DNA of 64,000 nucleotides from Nageia nagi. Lineage: Eukaryota; Pinophyta. The notes under the pieces are model-generated. The model worked only from the letters and a program-made list of their open reading frames with translations. It did not search any database and was not told the DNA's origin. Positions 37,641 to 49,171 of this stretch are shown piece after piece. The DNA lies in NCBI GenBank assembly GCA_050084985.1, contig JBITNC010000001.1:88784001-88848000 (forward strand), read 5' to 3'. How positions within the stretch are numbered: position 1 is the first letter of the stretch; each line of letters opens with the position of its first letter. A program made the translations under genes and the position numbers.

Positions 37641-38850
37641 TTTACATTGTACAAACTTCAGTGGGTGTTATGAAATCACCCTAATGCTTGGTAATGCTTA
37701 AGGTATATCCATTTCACTAGAATCAATAATTCTTGGGTCCTTGGTAATATCTTAAAATTTGAATGCATTATTATGTAAGGTCTTAATGATGATATATGTC
37801 CCACTCTATAAGGAATCAAGTTTTTGATGTTTCCCAAGCTTTTCTCTTTCCTTGTCCCATTTTAGGATGATGTCTCTGATTTTAAACTTCACTCGAGAAG
37901 ACTTCTTCTTATCAAACCATTTTTTGATAATCCTTTATCTATGTTGGAAGGCCTGATAAGCTCTTTTTCTATCCTCCTTTAGCTTGAGCAACTAATTGAA
38001 CCTTACTTGCAGTGGCCTGAATTCATAATCATCTAACTCTTGTAGGATTTTTAGTGTAGGTAACTCAAGATGAATTAGCAACATTGATCTTTTAACATAA
38101 ACTAATGTGTAGGGAGATGTCTTAATAACTAACTTGACACTAATCCTATCTTCCTATAATGCATAGCCTAGTTGCATATGCCATTTTTTGAGATTTCCTT
38201 CAATTATTCTTTTAATGATCTGGGTTAAATTTTTGTTTATAAATTCAGCCAACTCATTGTATTGTAGGAAATAGTTTGAAGAGAACATCCAATAGATCTC
38301 ATACTCAACAACAAAATTTGATAAATTGGCTTTGATGAATGTAGTACCATTATCTGATACAATAGTCTATGGGATTCCAAAGCGAGTGATTAATCTTTTA
38401 ATCATTTATACTACTACCTACTAGTCTACATTCTTGCATGTTATTACCTTTGACCATCTTTTGAAGTAGTTTGTTGTAGTTAAAATAAACTTGTGGTCGG
38501 ATTAATAACACCAATGAAGTCTAGACCCCATTGTTGGAAATGTTCTTTAACAATCATAGGTTTGATAGGCATCGTAGTTTGTCTTTTTTTTCCCACATAT
38601 TTATTGTATTTATCATAATCTTGGGCTATCTTAAATGAATCTTAAAACATAGTAGCCCAATAATAGCCCACTTGCAATATCTTTGTTGCTATAGTAGGAC
38701 CACTATAGTGTCATCTAGAGAATCCATAATGGAATTCATGTAAAATTCTATGGGATTCATCCTAAGTCACACATCTCAATAGGATTTGATCAAGATTCTT
38801 CCTATAGAGATGATCATCCATCATAATAAACTTAAATTCCTATAACTTGA
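37641..38850 (-). pseudogene. integrase of T1 copy 2 (decayed)
   Basis: On the minus strand the integrase blocks match copy 1 in order. They are the HHCC module with a GHY and YYW segment (38800-38640), the core with FGIP and a D-N motif near 38370-38340, and the ELA-type Glu segment near 38250. Then come the basic C-terminal part, with a WDKER and GKHQ-like stretch near 37855-37830, and the tail near 37720-37680. Stops and frameshifts occur throughout. Confidence 0.75.
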
Positions 38851-38949
38851 ATCTCCTTCTTTGAAATCTATTAAAAGATTTAGAGCATTTGCCAGTTCTA
38901 AAATAAAAATAAATTATTTTATCTAATCATTCTCTTGGTTAAGATGCTC

Positions 38950-40300
38950 TTCATCCTCAATAATAGCAATCATGTGTGTAGCCTTTGATATATTTTCATA
39001 GAGGCATCTTCCTCTGATAAGCTTTTTTGGTTTAACTTCAACATCATACTCCATTATTTTTATGATCCAATTAGCTTTTCCTTCATCTAGTTTCCCTTAG
39101 ATAACATAATTTCTCACATTTGGGTGAATGGTATAAATAAATATCTTATTGTGGGACACATCATGCTTAAAATTTTTAAGCCCTTTCATTATGCATTCTT
39201 TTCAATAAATGATTACCTTCTTTGATGTTGGTGCATTGTTTGAATATGAAAGGCAATGAGATGTTCTTCCTTTTGGTCATCTTTTTAGGTGAAATAGATG
39301 CAATGCTTTTCTCTGTTCTATGCATACATAATAAAATATTTTAAAAAATCTAGATTTTTCAAAATAGGAGATTTAGTTATTACTCTTTTAGTCTCTTAAA
39401 AAGCTTACTTTTCTTCTTTTGACCAAGAAAACTTAGCATCTTTCTTCAGCATTGCTATGATTGAAGAAAGAATCTTCGAAGAATCATTAATAAAATTTCT
39501 AACAAAATTGATTTGACCAAAGAAGGATTGTAGAGCCTTCTTATTAGAGGTAAAATACAATGCTTCAATAGTTTTAGCCCTATTAGAATCAATTGCTAGT
39601 CATTATTTTGAAACAATTTGGGCCAAAAATTTCCCTTGGTTAACCATAAAAACATATTTTTTTTGGATTTATAGAAATCTCAAATTGCATGCATTTCTCA
39701 AAAACTTATCTTAGGTGATCTATGTGATCCTTTATACTTTTAGAAAACATAGTAATGTCATCTAAATGGATAAGTATTATCTTGTTTATCAACTCACCAA
39801 TGGCTTGGTCCATTACTCTCTGAAAAGTACCCTAGCATTGGAGAGACCTAAAGGCTTTCTCTATAATGCAAATGTTTCCCACTTGGTAGTAAATGCAATT
39901 TTTTACTGATCTTCATCATTTATCCATGTTTGATTGAATCCTAGAAAGCCATCAATCATAAAAAAGCAACATGCTTTAGCTACAATTTGCAAGATTTGCT
40001 CCATAGGATAGAGAGGATAGTTTTCTTTAAGGGACACTTGGTTAAGATTTCTAAAATCTACACTAGTCTAATTTCTCCATTTTTCTTTCTTATTGGGACT
40101 AGATTGGTACCCAAGAAGAATGCTTGATGGGATAAATAATTCTAGCATCCAAGAGCTTAAGTAACTCCTACTTCATAGCTTCTTCTATCCTTGGGTTAAC
40201 CAACCTCTGCTTTTACCTATGTGGCTTGGATTTTAACATGAGTTCTATGGTGTGTTAAATCACATTCTTACCATAAGTTTTCAGATCATCATAAGTCCAA
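38950..40300 (-). pseudogene. reverse transcriptase and gypsy RNase H of T1 copy 2 (decayed)
   Basis: Minus-strand reading gives LLKLLDARIIYPIKHSSWVP (near 40170-40110), then after broken frames QVGNICII, and the catalytic box HLDDITMFS at 39745-39768. The family usually has YLDD, so the Tyr has become His. ISINPKK follows. gRNH fragments extend to about 38990 (ending KPKKLIRGR-like). It corresponds to 880-2170 of copy 1. Confidence 0.8.
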
Positions 40301-40529
40301 GAAATTACCTTGGAGAACTCATAATAAATCTAAAGTAGCATTTTTTTTCTTCCTCAAAACACTTTGATCCAAATTTTATGCATTTTTCAGACTCAACTTC
40401 AATCTTTACATGGCTTTCCTTTTGAATAGCCAATATTTTGGCTCTGTGGACATCTTCATAATCAAACAGTCATTCAAAAGAAAGAAACCCTTTGGGTATA
40501 ACATTATTTCTCAATTGAATAACATCTGA

Positions 40530-41090
40530 TTATTGAAAATAAGTAGGGAGTTCTTCAACATGAAAGGTGTGAGCCACTGCTTCATCTATAAGAAAATTTA
40601 TAATATGGTCATCAGAGTCAAATACTTGCCAAAAATTTTCAATATCAGATACAAATGGCCTACATAGCATTTTGAATCCATTGCTACCCCCTTGGTGATA
40701 AACAAAATTGAAACATGCTCCTTTACCTATGAGTGTAATAGCAATTTGATTGTACTTTTTAGGAATATAGATAAAATTTATTGCCAAGAATGAATCCATT
40801 AGGTCCTATACCATATTCTTGTAAGCCTTCAGATAATGATGCTTTGCACTAATCTTATCTTTGACTTACTTTATGACTAGTTTAGAATCACCATGGACTA
40901 TTAGACATCTGATGCCCATACTAATAGCTTTATATAACCCCAAATAGAGGGCTTCATACTTAACACCATTATTTGTGCAAATCCATGTGAATCTAACTAA
41001 GAATATTCTCATGTGTCCCTTGGGTGATTTGAAAACAACACCAGCATCACAACCATGTTTGCATCTTGGCATGGGCACATTATCATATAG
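40530..41090 (-). pseudogene. archaeal-type RNase H of T1 copy 2 (decayed)
   Basis: Two open pieces cover the domain. One is 41078-40866 with RCKHGCDAGVVFKSPKGHMR, FTWICTNNGVKYEALYLGLY and CLIVHGDSKLV. The other is 40799-40530 with FLAINFIYIPKKYNQIA and ENFWQVFDSDDHIINFL. The GDS box is intact, but the first Asp box is not visible and EYEAL reads KYEAL. It lies between protease and RT, exactly as in copy 1. Confidence 0.85.
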
Positions 41091-41150
41091 ATATTATTTT
41101 CCCATGCTAATGTTAGTGACTTGATATATGAGGTCATTTGCTAAAAGGAT

Positions 41151-41600
41151 TTATGTAGTTAGTAGTGATTCCATGAGTGGATCCCTTTCAAATGTCTCTA
41201 CCTGATCAAGGTAATTGATACAATTTTGCTTAGAGATCTTCTTAAGATGGACATTCTTGGTACCCACATTTGGAATTTTTATATGCTTGTTCTTGAAAGG
41301 AAGTATGAAGTGTGTGTAATTTGAGGCTAAGTACCCTCCCAACTTTGCAATGAACTCTTTGAACAAGTAGATCCCAAATAGAGGTGGAAGATTAACTACA
41401 ATAATATCCTGAATGATGCAAATGTCAAGGAAAGTATTTAGGGTTATGGGAATTTCTTTAACACTATTAATCACATCTATAGAGAAAGAATCTAGTTGTA
41501 TGAACCCATCTATGCATCGAGTTATGTATAGTTTCATCTCATTTGTAATAGTTCGGGGTCTAACTATAATGTCAGCTCCAGTGTCTATCATACAATTGTT
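41151..41600 (-). pseudogene. aspartic protease of T1 copy 2
   Basis: The 146-residue open frame begins MIDTGADIIVRP, a clear retropepsin active-site motif (D-T-G-A) near residue 3. Residues 40-110 have the beta-rich composition expected of retropepsins, with FLDICIIQDIIVVNLPP and FGIYLFKEFIAKLGGYLA. The usual flap/ILG box is not obvious. The frame is open for its whole length, unusual here, but it is embedded in broken gag and pol. Confidence 0.75.
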
Positions 41601-42439
41601 AACTATCCAACCTTCTAGTCTAAGAGATAGATAAAAAGGTCAAGGTCTGCTTATACCTATAGGAGCTGGAGGGACATCATTAGCATTAGAAAACACTACA
41701 TTTCCCTCATTAGTCTATTTTTACTATTCCTAAGCTTTAAAGCTTCTTACAAGAGGTCAATTTAACTTGGAATCCTTAACGCATCAAACATTATCATTTT
41801 AGGTGTTCTTTTCAATTCTTTCATGATATCATATGGAATGTAAGAGGCTAACTTACTTTTTTTAGTAGGATATTAAGATCTAAATTATTAAGTAGCCTTC
41901 TCTTTATGATGTTCAATTATGAAAGGATATCTTACCGGATCAGGCTTCTCTTTTACTAGGACATCATATCTAGTCTAAGCATGGTTTCTTGCAATAGGAG
42001 CAACATTACCTAGGCCAAATGAAATTTGACCTGAATGATTTGGAAGTTGATTTTTTGGGTTGTATGGTTGGAATATAGGAGCTTTGGCTCTCTTTGGAAC
42101 TAATTGAGCTAGAATGGCTTGCTAACTTTAGCTGAGAAACTTGGGTTGTTGTAGGACTGCTGAGGTAGAAGCTTTATATTTGAACATAGTTGCCTTATTC
42201 TCCAACATAACTTGGGATCCAAAAGTTAACCATGGTAAGGCCTATAGCAAGATATGACATAGGTTCTATCATATTATCAGAGTGTAAAACCAAATATTGG
42301 TGTTGATGCACTACATATGAGTCTAAAAAGTGTAGAGAAGAAGATGGAGGGAACCATTCCATAATACCCATAGCATCACTCTCTACAGAACTAGCCATTA
42401 CTATGTTGTCTATAGCTTTTGGAGTAGGAGGTTGTTCTA
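41601..42439 (-). pseudogene. Gag-protease linker of T1 copy 2 (decayed)
   Basis: It continues the gag frame with pieces such as ESDAMGIMEWFPPSSSLHFL (42375-42315) and YIPYDIMKELKRTPKMIMFD (near 41850-41790), which lead into the protease. No independent gene is seen. Confidence 0.5.
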
Positions 42440-43350
42440 GCTAGTTAATTCTAGACTAGTATCTGAGTTGATATTGATTATCACATCTCCTATAATTTGA
42501 AGCCTTGATTATACCTCTCTTGTAGAGTGATCTTATTTGTGAGATTCCTGATGGTTATCTCCAATTGCTTTATCCTCTCTTCTTCTTTTGAGTTAGAACC
42601 AGTATTTGTACTTGAATATGCTAGAGCTAGGAGTGCTAAAAATTGGTTCTGAGTGGTAGGACTAGGAGGAGGAGGTGGTAAGGCTAACACTCCAGGATGA
42701 AGAATTTGTAATGGTTTTAGAGGTAGATTAGGAAACAAGGGCATAATGGATTTAGGCTACATCTTATGTTCAACCTTTTAGCTATCTGATAAACATTTAG
42801 AAAAGTATCCTTTAACATAACAATCAATACATTAAGGTTTATGTGAAATGCTTTCCTATAGTATACCAAGGCTTGAGCATTTGTTGGTCTAATCCTTATT
42901 GAATGGACTTTCAAATTTTCTCAAATCTTATATTAAAATCATATATAGACTCATAGGAATGTCTTTTGATACATGCTATGAGGCTCAGAAAGGTGTTATC
43001 ATCACCATATTCAAAAAATATCTTGATTAAAGATTGACATAGCTCTCCCATGTATTTATTGATTAAGGGGTAAAAGTTCTAAACCATTCAACTAATTTGC
43101 CTTCAAAAGAATGTGATAATAATCTGGTCATTACAATTTCATCTGTAATATCAAAGCTTTAAGCCAAAAGAGATACATATTGATAATGTTCATAAGATGT
43201 TTTAACTAAGCCATCATATTTAGGTAGGACTTTTAAGGTTGCTTGGGGAATAGCTAGAAAAATAGTAGGAACTACTAAGGGATGGCTATTATTCTAAGCA
43301 GGAAAATCTATAGGAGCAGGTTGGGCCATTTTTGGACCAATAGTATTAGG
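42440..43350 (-). pseudogene. Gag of T1 copy 2 (decayed)
   Basis: Minus-strand reading starts near 43330 with PQATLKVLPKYDG, then SHSFEGKLVEWFRTF (near 43120-43080), a typical gypsy gag capsid stretch. The piece 42744-42490 is Pro-rich (LALPPPPPSPT) and then coiled-coil-like (EEERIKQLEITIRNLTNKI). A zinc knuckle is not recognised. Stops interrupt the frame. Confidence 0.75.
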
Positions 43351-43673
43351 TGAAGATTTTATGGTACAAAGTAAAACATGATTGATAATGCAATAAATCT
43401 TAGAGGAATTTATGGAGATAAAATCCAGTAAATCTTTTTGCTAGTCCTACTTTAAGGAACTGATAATTCTTGAAACCTATGTTGTCTTGAAGAATTTTTG
43501 GCACTGCTTCTAGTAAATCTACATTCTAGAGGTGCTAGGATTCAAAATATTAACTAGTTTGATAGCAGAGTCACCAATAAGGTGAAATAAACCTTATAAT
43601 ATTTTAAGCACAAAGTGATAGCTTACCAAACATATCTATCTAGCCTATTAATATCTATAAAATATGGATCTTT

Positions 43674-43697
43674 GTTCATGTCCCATCGGGTGTACCA
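43674..43697 (-). other. primer-binding site of T1 copy 2
   Basis: On the minus strand, TGGTACACCCGATGGGAC begins three bases after the presumed LTR end (TTCA at 43705-43702). A TGG start and a GGGAC..GAAC continuation fit the complement of a tRNA 3' end running into its T arm. I cannot name the tRNA with confidence. Confidence 0.55.
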
Positions 43698-43701
43698 AAA
43701 A

Positions 43702-45494
43702 TGAACTAGTCTATTATTGATCAATTTAATGTAACCTTGAGGTTTGGTCTAGTATAGTTCTCCATTACTTATAATATTAGGGTTCTTAAAAGAGTTGAAG
43801 GTGGTGGGACAATGTGCTCGTGGGGTTTTTTTCTCAATATTTGGGGTATAGGTCAGTTCCTATCTATAAAAGAGGTCAAAGTAACTAGAAAGAGATAAAA
43901 AGAGGTAAAGAGTAACAAAAAAGGGATTGAAAACTAAAATACTAAAAGAAAATTAAACTAATCAACCTAGGCACCACTACACAAATAGTAATCCATAGCC
44001 AATACTAAGAATAGATTAGCTACCTCACTCTTAGGGTCTCATAATTGCAATACATAATCATAATTACAAACAATGCTTCATATACAATGATTACAAAGCA
44101 AAATAACAACCACAAAATGTAGAGGGAAAAATACCATATCTTTGCTTTAGCATATATGAAACCTCTTCTCACACTGGGCAAATTTGCTAAAATGTTCAAA
44201 CTTTTGGACCTCTAACAGTGCTCTCTTTATAATGTTTTATTTACAAAATGGATGGTTTTCCACCATTAATGACTACAACTACTTGTTTGACTAAGAACTA
44301 AATGAAACTAAATATTTATAATATGTACAAATGAATTTGTAACTGTGATTGATTATGGATTATAGTTCTAATGTAATGTTGATTCTAGAGATTTATAGAC
44401 TTTCAATCATGTACCAATCCAACTATAATCAATCATCCTTTATCTCTTGACCATGGCACATTTGAATTATTATTGTATTTATGAGAATGGTCTACCCTTC
44501 TTGTAAGTACAATTTAGTTATCTCTACATTCAAAGGACACCTAACTCTTTGTAACCAATAAATATGATTGTCTATAACTTGGGAGTCAATCATTGTAAGG
44601 GTGAAGGATAATATATCATTCAAGCCTAAGGAAGAACTACTACTACCATGTGGAAATGAGTCGTAGTTGACATGTTGGCAAAGGCTTGGGGGTCATACAC
44701 TCTTGATTAAGTGGACTTAGGTGTTCCCCTACTCTTACAATCTGTATTCACACTTGGCATGTCTTTTCTTACTTTGTTGAGGTTTGTTGAATATCCTATA
44801 AGCCTTACCACTCATCAATTTTCTTCAAAGTATGACATCATTGGTTAAAATTGGTGAGGTCTTCTAAATATTTCATTGTAATATCTCCCACCATTGAGAT
44901 CGTATGAATTACCTAGTGATGGATGAATTTAAATCCCTCTTATTTCAATTGATAAGTACATCTCCTCCTCTAGAATTCCATGGGTCTTTGAATATCACTC
45001 TCTAAGTGACTTAACCTATGATTGAAAACTATATTCAACAACACTTGGAGATAACACCTAGATTACACAAGACTTGAAAAACTAAGCATACTAACTCTCA
45101 AAAAGACCCAAACTTGAAAAATACAAAGAGATTCTAAAACACTTCCTAGAAATGACTTTGCCAATTTTACAAAAAAGCACCTGCCTTATAGAAAATGGTG
45201 CATTAAGTTGACCTTCTACCAACTAATACTCAGTAACTTACATATACCTTGAAAATACCTTACACAAGCTTAAGTATGATCTTCTAAGAAAAATACTTAA
45301 TATATAAATAACTTAGGCCTAAAACCAAACTTTGTACAATATTTACATTTGAGAGGGAAAAGGGAATAAGAAGCGGGAATTATAGAAGGGTATTTTATTG
45401 AGAATAGGGAATAGATGAATTATGGAATGAAAAAATAATGAATTGAAAGAATATTACCCCTTTTAGAGTGTGATTATACAAGAATAATAGTCTA
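43702..45494 (-). repeat. 5' LTR of T1 copy 2
   Basis: Partner of 31419-33214 and nearly the same length (1793 versus 1796 bases). The inner end is TGAACTAGTC at 43702 (plus orientation), three bases from the primer-binding site. The outer end is placed where AATAATAGTCT similarity stops. Confidence 0.8.
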
Positions 45495-45769
45495 AGTTAT
45501 ATAACTCAATATATAACCTTTATCTACATTCTTCTATGGACATTCAATATTGGTATAAATTAAATGACAGTCCTCTACTCATTCAACCTCATATATAGAG
45601 TATAACTTTATTTCTAATTAAGAAAACTATTTTATTTCAAAATAATTAAACTCGATTGAGTCATAACTAATATTAAACAAATCCATTAGTCTAAATTTAC
45701 TAATTTTTATGTTAATTCTAAATTAATATGATTATATAATAAATGTTTAAATCTTCAATTTAAACATTT
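45495..45769. other. flank between T1 copy 2 and the copia element
   Basis: AT-rich DNA of 275 bases with no recognised feature. Confidence 0.5.
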
Positions 45770-45774
45770 AACCT
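45770..45774. repeat. left target-site duplication (AACCT)
   Basis: AACCT immediately precedes the outer left LTR and recurs immediately after the outer right LTR at 60596-60600. Confidence 0.85.
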
Positions 45775-45834
45775 TGCTGGAATGTATAATGCACTATTGT
45801 TAAGGCTTGTATTAATCCTCTTAGTAAATTCATC

Positions 45835-45869
45835 AATACTTAATGGTATCATTATATACCTTAAGTATT
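45835..45869. repeat. LTR-A inverted repeat (hairpin)
   Basis: AATACTTAATGGTATCA and ATATACCTTAAGTATT form near-complementary arms around a very short loop. The same structure is present in all four copia LTRs. Confidence 0.8.
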
Positions 45870-45995
45870 TAAATGAATATGATAATGTAACTTGTCCTAC
45901 ACTCTATGTCATGAGCATGCCTCTTGGGTAAAAGGGAGTGCATGTCATGCCTTTGTACATTGGGTAAAAGGGTGATCCAAAGAGGGATTTTGGAT

Positions 45996-46004
45996 TATAA
46001 ATAG
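45996..46004 (+). promoter_or_regulatory. TATA box of LTR-A
   Basis: TATAAATAG, followed by AAGGCTCCCTCTTTG, is conserved in position in all four LTRs. It marks the probable U3/R promoter. Confidence 0.75.
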
Positions 46005-46276
46005 AAGGCTCCCTCTTTGTTATTACATACCAATTTGTGAAGTAAAGTTATGCTATAGGTTAGTGTTTAGGAGATGAGAATAAGAGAATTGTAAGAGATT
46101 CATGTTTGTGAATGAAGTGAGATCTATTTAGTGGATGTACTCCTAGTTGGAGGAACCACTTTACATCTTGAGTTATCTTTGTGAGATTGTCTTATTTGAG
46201 TAAGTTAGATGTGAGATTGAGCTTTCATGAGATCTTGGTAATTAAGGTTTTTTTATGTTATATTTCAATCCTCACA

Positions 46277-46290
46277 TTTTCTATCAAAGC
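46277..46290 (+). other. decayed primer-binding site of outer copia copy
   Basis: TTTTCTATCAAAGC sits directly after LTR-A, in place of AATTGGTATCAGAG in the inner copy. It is followed in both by GTGGAAGCTCTTCTTC. Confidence 0.6.
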
Positions 46291-48666
46291 TTGGTGTGGA
46301 AGCTCTTCTTCAACATCTTGTAGGTCTTCATTCCTCATCTTACACTTCATTGTTAAGGTAAACACAAGAGAAGGTATAAATTCCTTTCTTCTTGATTAGT
46401 TTTTATTTTTATTATTTCATTATGATTCTAATGATTCTAACATCCTTATGTTATGAGCTAATCCATTTTTAAAGAAAATATATTTACATGTTATTGCTGA
46501 GAATTGTTTCTTTACTTAAACTTTTTTAATAGTCACAATTCTTTAAACTTGATTATGATATAGCAATAATACATTATGTTTTCATTAAAAAAATTGTATT
46601 TTTTTACACAACTTATGAAGAAATGCTATAATTAAAAGATTGCTTTTTTTTCTTCCAAATGTATATACATAACCTTTATATAAGGGACAAAATATTTTTT
46701 AATCTATCTCATATATATTAAAAATAAAATTGTGTTGTGATTTAAACTTTTTTACATTTTTGGGATGGTATCCAATAGAAATTTAAAAAGAAATCATTTT
46801 TTTTCAATGTTGAGGATGTGTAATGCTTTGAAGGGAGAGGTTTAAATGTTTGCAAGTTTATATTTTTTTTTAGATTTAGGGGGAGCTACAGGCATACCAA
46901 GTACCACTTAATATGGTGCCTCTCACTAATTTAAATTTGACACCTTTAACCTACATCTTCATTTCTCAGCACCACTCCATAGCTTCTCCATTATTGCACG
47001 ACCTCTACTTCTTTGCCCTTCCATTCTCATCCCCTTACACATGGTTCATTCACCACTTGGAAGAACCTCCTTACTTCTCATGATGATAGAGGGTATGATA
47101 TCATTTTTTTTTACCCTCACAACTCCCTACCCATTAAAACCTTGTATTGCCTACACTATCTACTTCCTCCTTTCTCCTTAGAAGCCTCTATGTTTGGCCT
47201 TCCTACTGGCTATTAGTAGCTAGATCCCTTTTTGGAGCCTCTCTATTTGGCCTTCCTATCATATGTTAGTAACTCGACCCCCTTTTCATTCTATACTGTG
47301 CTCCCAGTGATGGTTAAACCTATGACCTTCAAGTGGCTTGCAATTAAAAAACTTCCCCTCTTCTCCTCTCTAACCTCCACATAGTCTGTTGCTACTCTCT
47401 CTTAGCATTGATCCCTTGATGCTCTTTCTTCTCCTCGCCACTAACCCTTAGGTGTTAAGTCACAACCTTTCTTTTCTTTTTAGCTTATGACCCCTAGGTT
47501 TTTAAAAAATATATATATGCACCCTTCCTTTTTTGGTCAAAAATATTTACTATTTTTTGATTGCTTACATGTTTTCTCAATAAACTTAGCGGAGGACCAT
47601 CATTTTTCACCATTCTTGCATAGAGTTTACTTCAAAATAAATGCTTTACTGAAATTTATGATGATGATGTTTTTAAAGGAAAATAGGATACTATTTATTG
47701 CTCTTAAAATTAGGAGAAAATTTATTGTGCATGCTTATGATGGTCAAATAGTGTTCACACTTTTAATGCCTCTAAAGTATACTTTTTTAGTACTTTCTAA
47801 GTGTTTAAAGTGTTATTTTTTTTCAATACTTTAGTATATTAAGGTTTTTTTTAGTACTTTGAAATTATTTTTTAGCCTTCATAAAAAGGCAACTTAGATA
47901 AAGTAAAAGAGGTATTTTTTTAATGTTATTTGTTTCTTAAAGGATCATGATTTTAACTAAAAAAGGGAAAATTTTTATAATTCTTTACTTAAAATTTTTA
48001 GATTCTCATATTGCATAGATTTTAAGTGTTTATAAAAATCCTTATGCAAATATGGACTTGGAAATGATGCATGCTAAGTATTTGTTTTTATTCCTTATGC
48101 AAAGTTAATGAATGAACTTATGCAAATTATGTAAATGATGCATGATTATTTCTTATGCAAAGTTAACTTATGGATATAATAAAATGATGCATCCTTTTTT
48201 TGCAAAGTTAATTTGTGTAAAATATGGATTTATGGATGTATGTAAAGATGCCCTTTAGGGGTTAGTAAACAAAACCCATTAGACTCTTAAGGTTTCAAGT
48301 TATGAATGGATGATGTTTCATTTATTCACTTTACTTTATGTTATAAATATTTGGTTTATTTATTTATACAAAAATCATAAACATTGAAATGTGCAACCCC
48401 CTAAAATGAATACATTCGCATGTATATTTTGCAACATGACTTGTTTGGAGAGCCACAAGGTGAGGACAAGTGAACTAGAGTCTTTAGGTTCGACAATCCA
48501 AATGGTGAAAAGTTTGTACTTCTCAATTGCCCCTAAGTCCTCTATTGGTCTGGACATAACTCCAATAGGTGGATAGGCATGTGTGTAGTGATACCACATG
48601 TCTATATGTCCATTTAAGGATTATCCTGATATCCTAGGAGGATAACTTGAAACCTAATCAAGATTA
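46291..48666 (+). other. long untranslated leader of outer copia copy
   Basis: No convincing gene is seen. The last ~430 bases (48240-48666) align with 50940-51362 of the inner copy (ATGCCCTTTAGGG versus ATGTCCTCTAGGG, and GTAGTGATACCACATGTCT in both), and the two leaders share other blocks. A short internal duplication lies at about 47178-47284 (GCCTCTATGTTTGGCCTTCC then GCCTCTCTATTTGGCCTTCC). The leader breaks off at AATCAAGATTA, where LTR-B begins. Confidence 0.65.
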
Positions 48667-48722
48667 GGAATGTATAATGCATTATTGTAAAGGTTTGTAT
48701 TAAATTTTCTATTAATTTCACT

Positions 48723-48757
48723 AATACTTAAGGGTATCATTTGATACCTTAAGTATT
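48723..48757. repeat. LTR-B inverted repeat (hairpin)
   Basis: Left arm AATACTTAAGGGTATCA (17 bases) and right arm TGATACCTTAAGTATT (16 bases) are complementary except for one extra G, around a two-base loop TT. Confidence 0.9.
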
Positions 48758-48883
48758 TAAGTGAATATGATAATGTAACTTGTCCTACATTCCATGTCAT
48801 GAGCATGCCCCTTGGGTAAAAGGATGTGCATGTCATGCTTTTATACATTGGATAAAAAGGTGATCCAAAGAGAGATTTTGGCT

Positions 48884-48892
48884 TATAAATAG
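48884..48892 (+). promoter_or_regulatory. TATA box of LTR-B
   Basis: TATAAATAG, conserved with the other three LTRs. Confidence 0.75.
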
Positions 48893-49159
48893 AAGGCTCT
48901 CTCTTTGTGATCACACACCAATTGTGGAGTAAAGTTATGCTATAGGATAGTGGTTAGGACAAAAGAATAGGAGGATTATAAGAGAGTTGTGATTGTGATT
49001 GAAGATCTAGTTAGTAGATGTACTCTTAGTTGAAGGAACCCCTTACATCTTATGTTATCTTTGTGAGATTGCTTTGTGTGATAGTTAGATGTGAATTGAG
49101 AGCTTTCATGTGATCTTGGTTGTTTAGGAATTATCTTGTTAGTGTTAGTTCCTTCAAAT

Positions 49160-49171
49160 TGGTATCAGAGA
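49160..49171 (+). other. primer-binding site (initiator Met tRNA type)
   Basis: TGGTATCAGAGA, three bases after LTR-B, matches the usual plant copia site TGGTATCAGAGC except for the last base. It is complementary to the 3' end of initiator tRNA-Met. Confidence 0.85.

Larger units (their letters stand above)
31419..45494 (-). mobile_element. near-complete T1 Ty3/gypsy element, copy 2 (minus strand)
   Basis: Two similar segments of about 1.79 kb (31419-33214 and 43702-45494) enclose, read on the minus strand, a tRNA-complementary primer site, gag, protease, archaeal-type RNase H, RT, gypsy RNase H, integrase and the extra ORF. The total is about 14.1 kb. I found no convincing target-site duplication; the left flank is CACCT. 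Frames are broken throughout. It is the same family as 1-5840, in opposite orientation. Confidence 0.85.
45775..46276 (+). repeat. outer 5' LTR (LTR-A) of copia element
   Basis: Starts TGCTGGAATGTATAAT and ends CAATCCTCACA. Contains an inverted repeat (45835-45869), two GGGTAAAAGGG direct repeats around a GTGCATGTCATGCC stretch, and a TATA box. Confidence 0.9.
48667..49156 (+). repeat. inner 5' LTR (LTR-B)
   Basis: Begins GGAATGTATAATGC, four bases short of the LTR start, and ends GTTAGTTCCTTCA. It aligns collinearly with LTR-C at an offset near 7810 at its start. Confidence 0.9.

Noticed and set aside
48375-48914. Minus-strand open frames in the leader/LTR, repeated near 51295, 56725 and 60333.
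   Set aside because: They recur because the LTRs and leaders are repeated. They lie antisense to promoter and leader DNA and show no protein motif.
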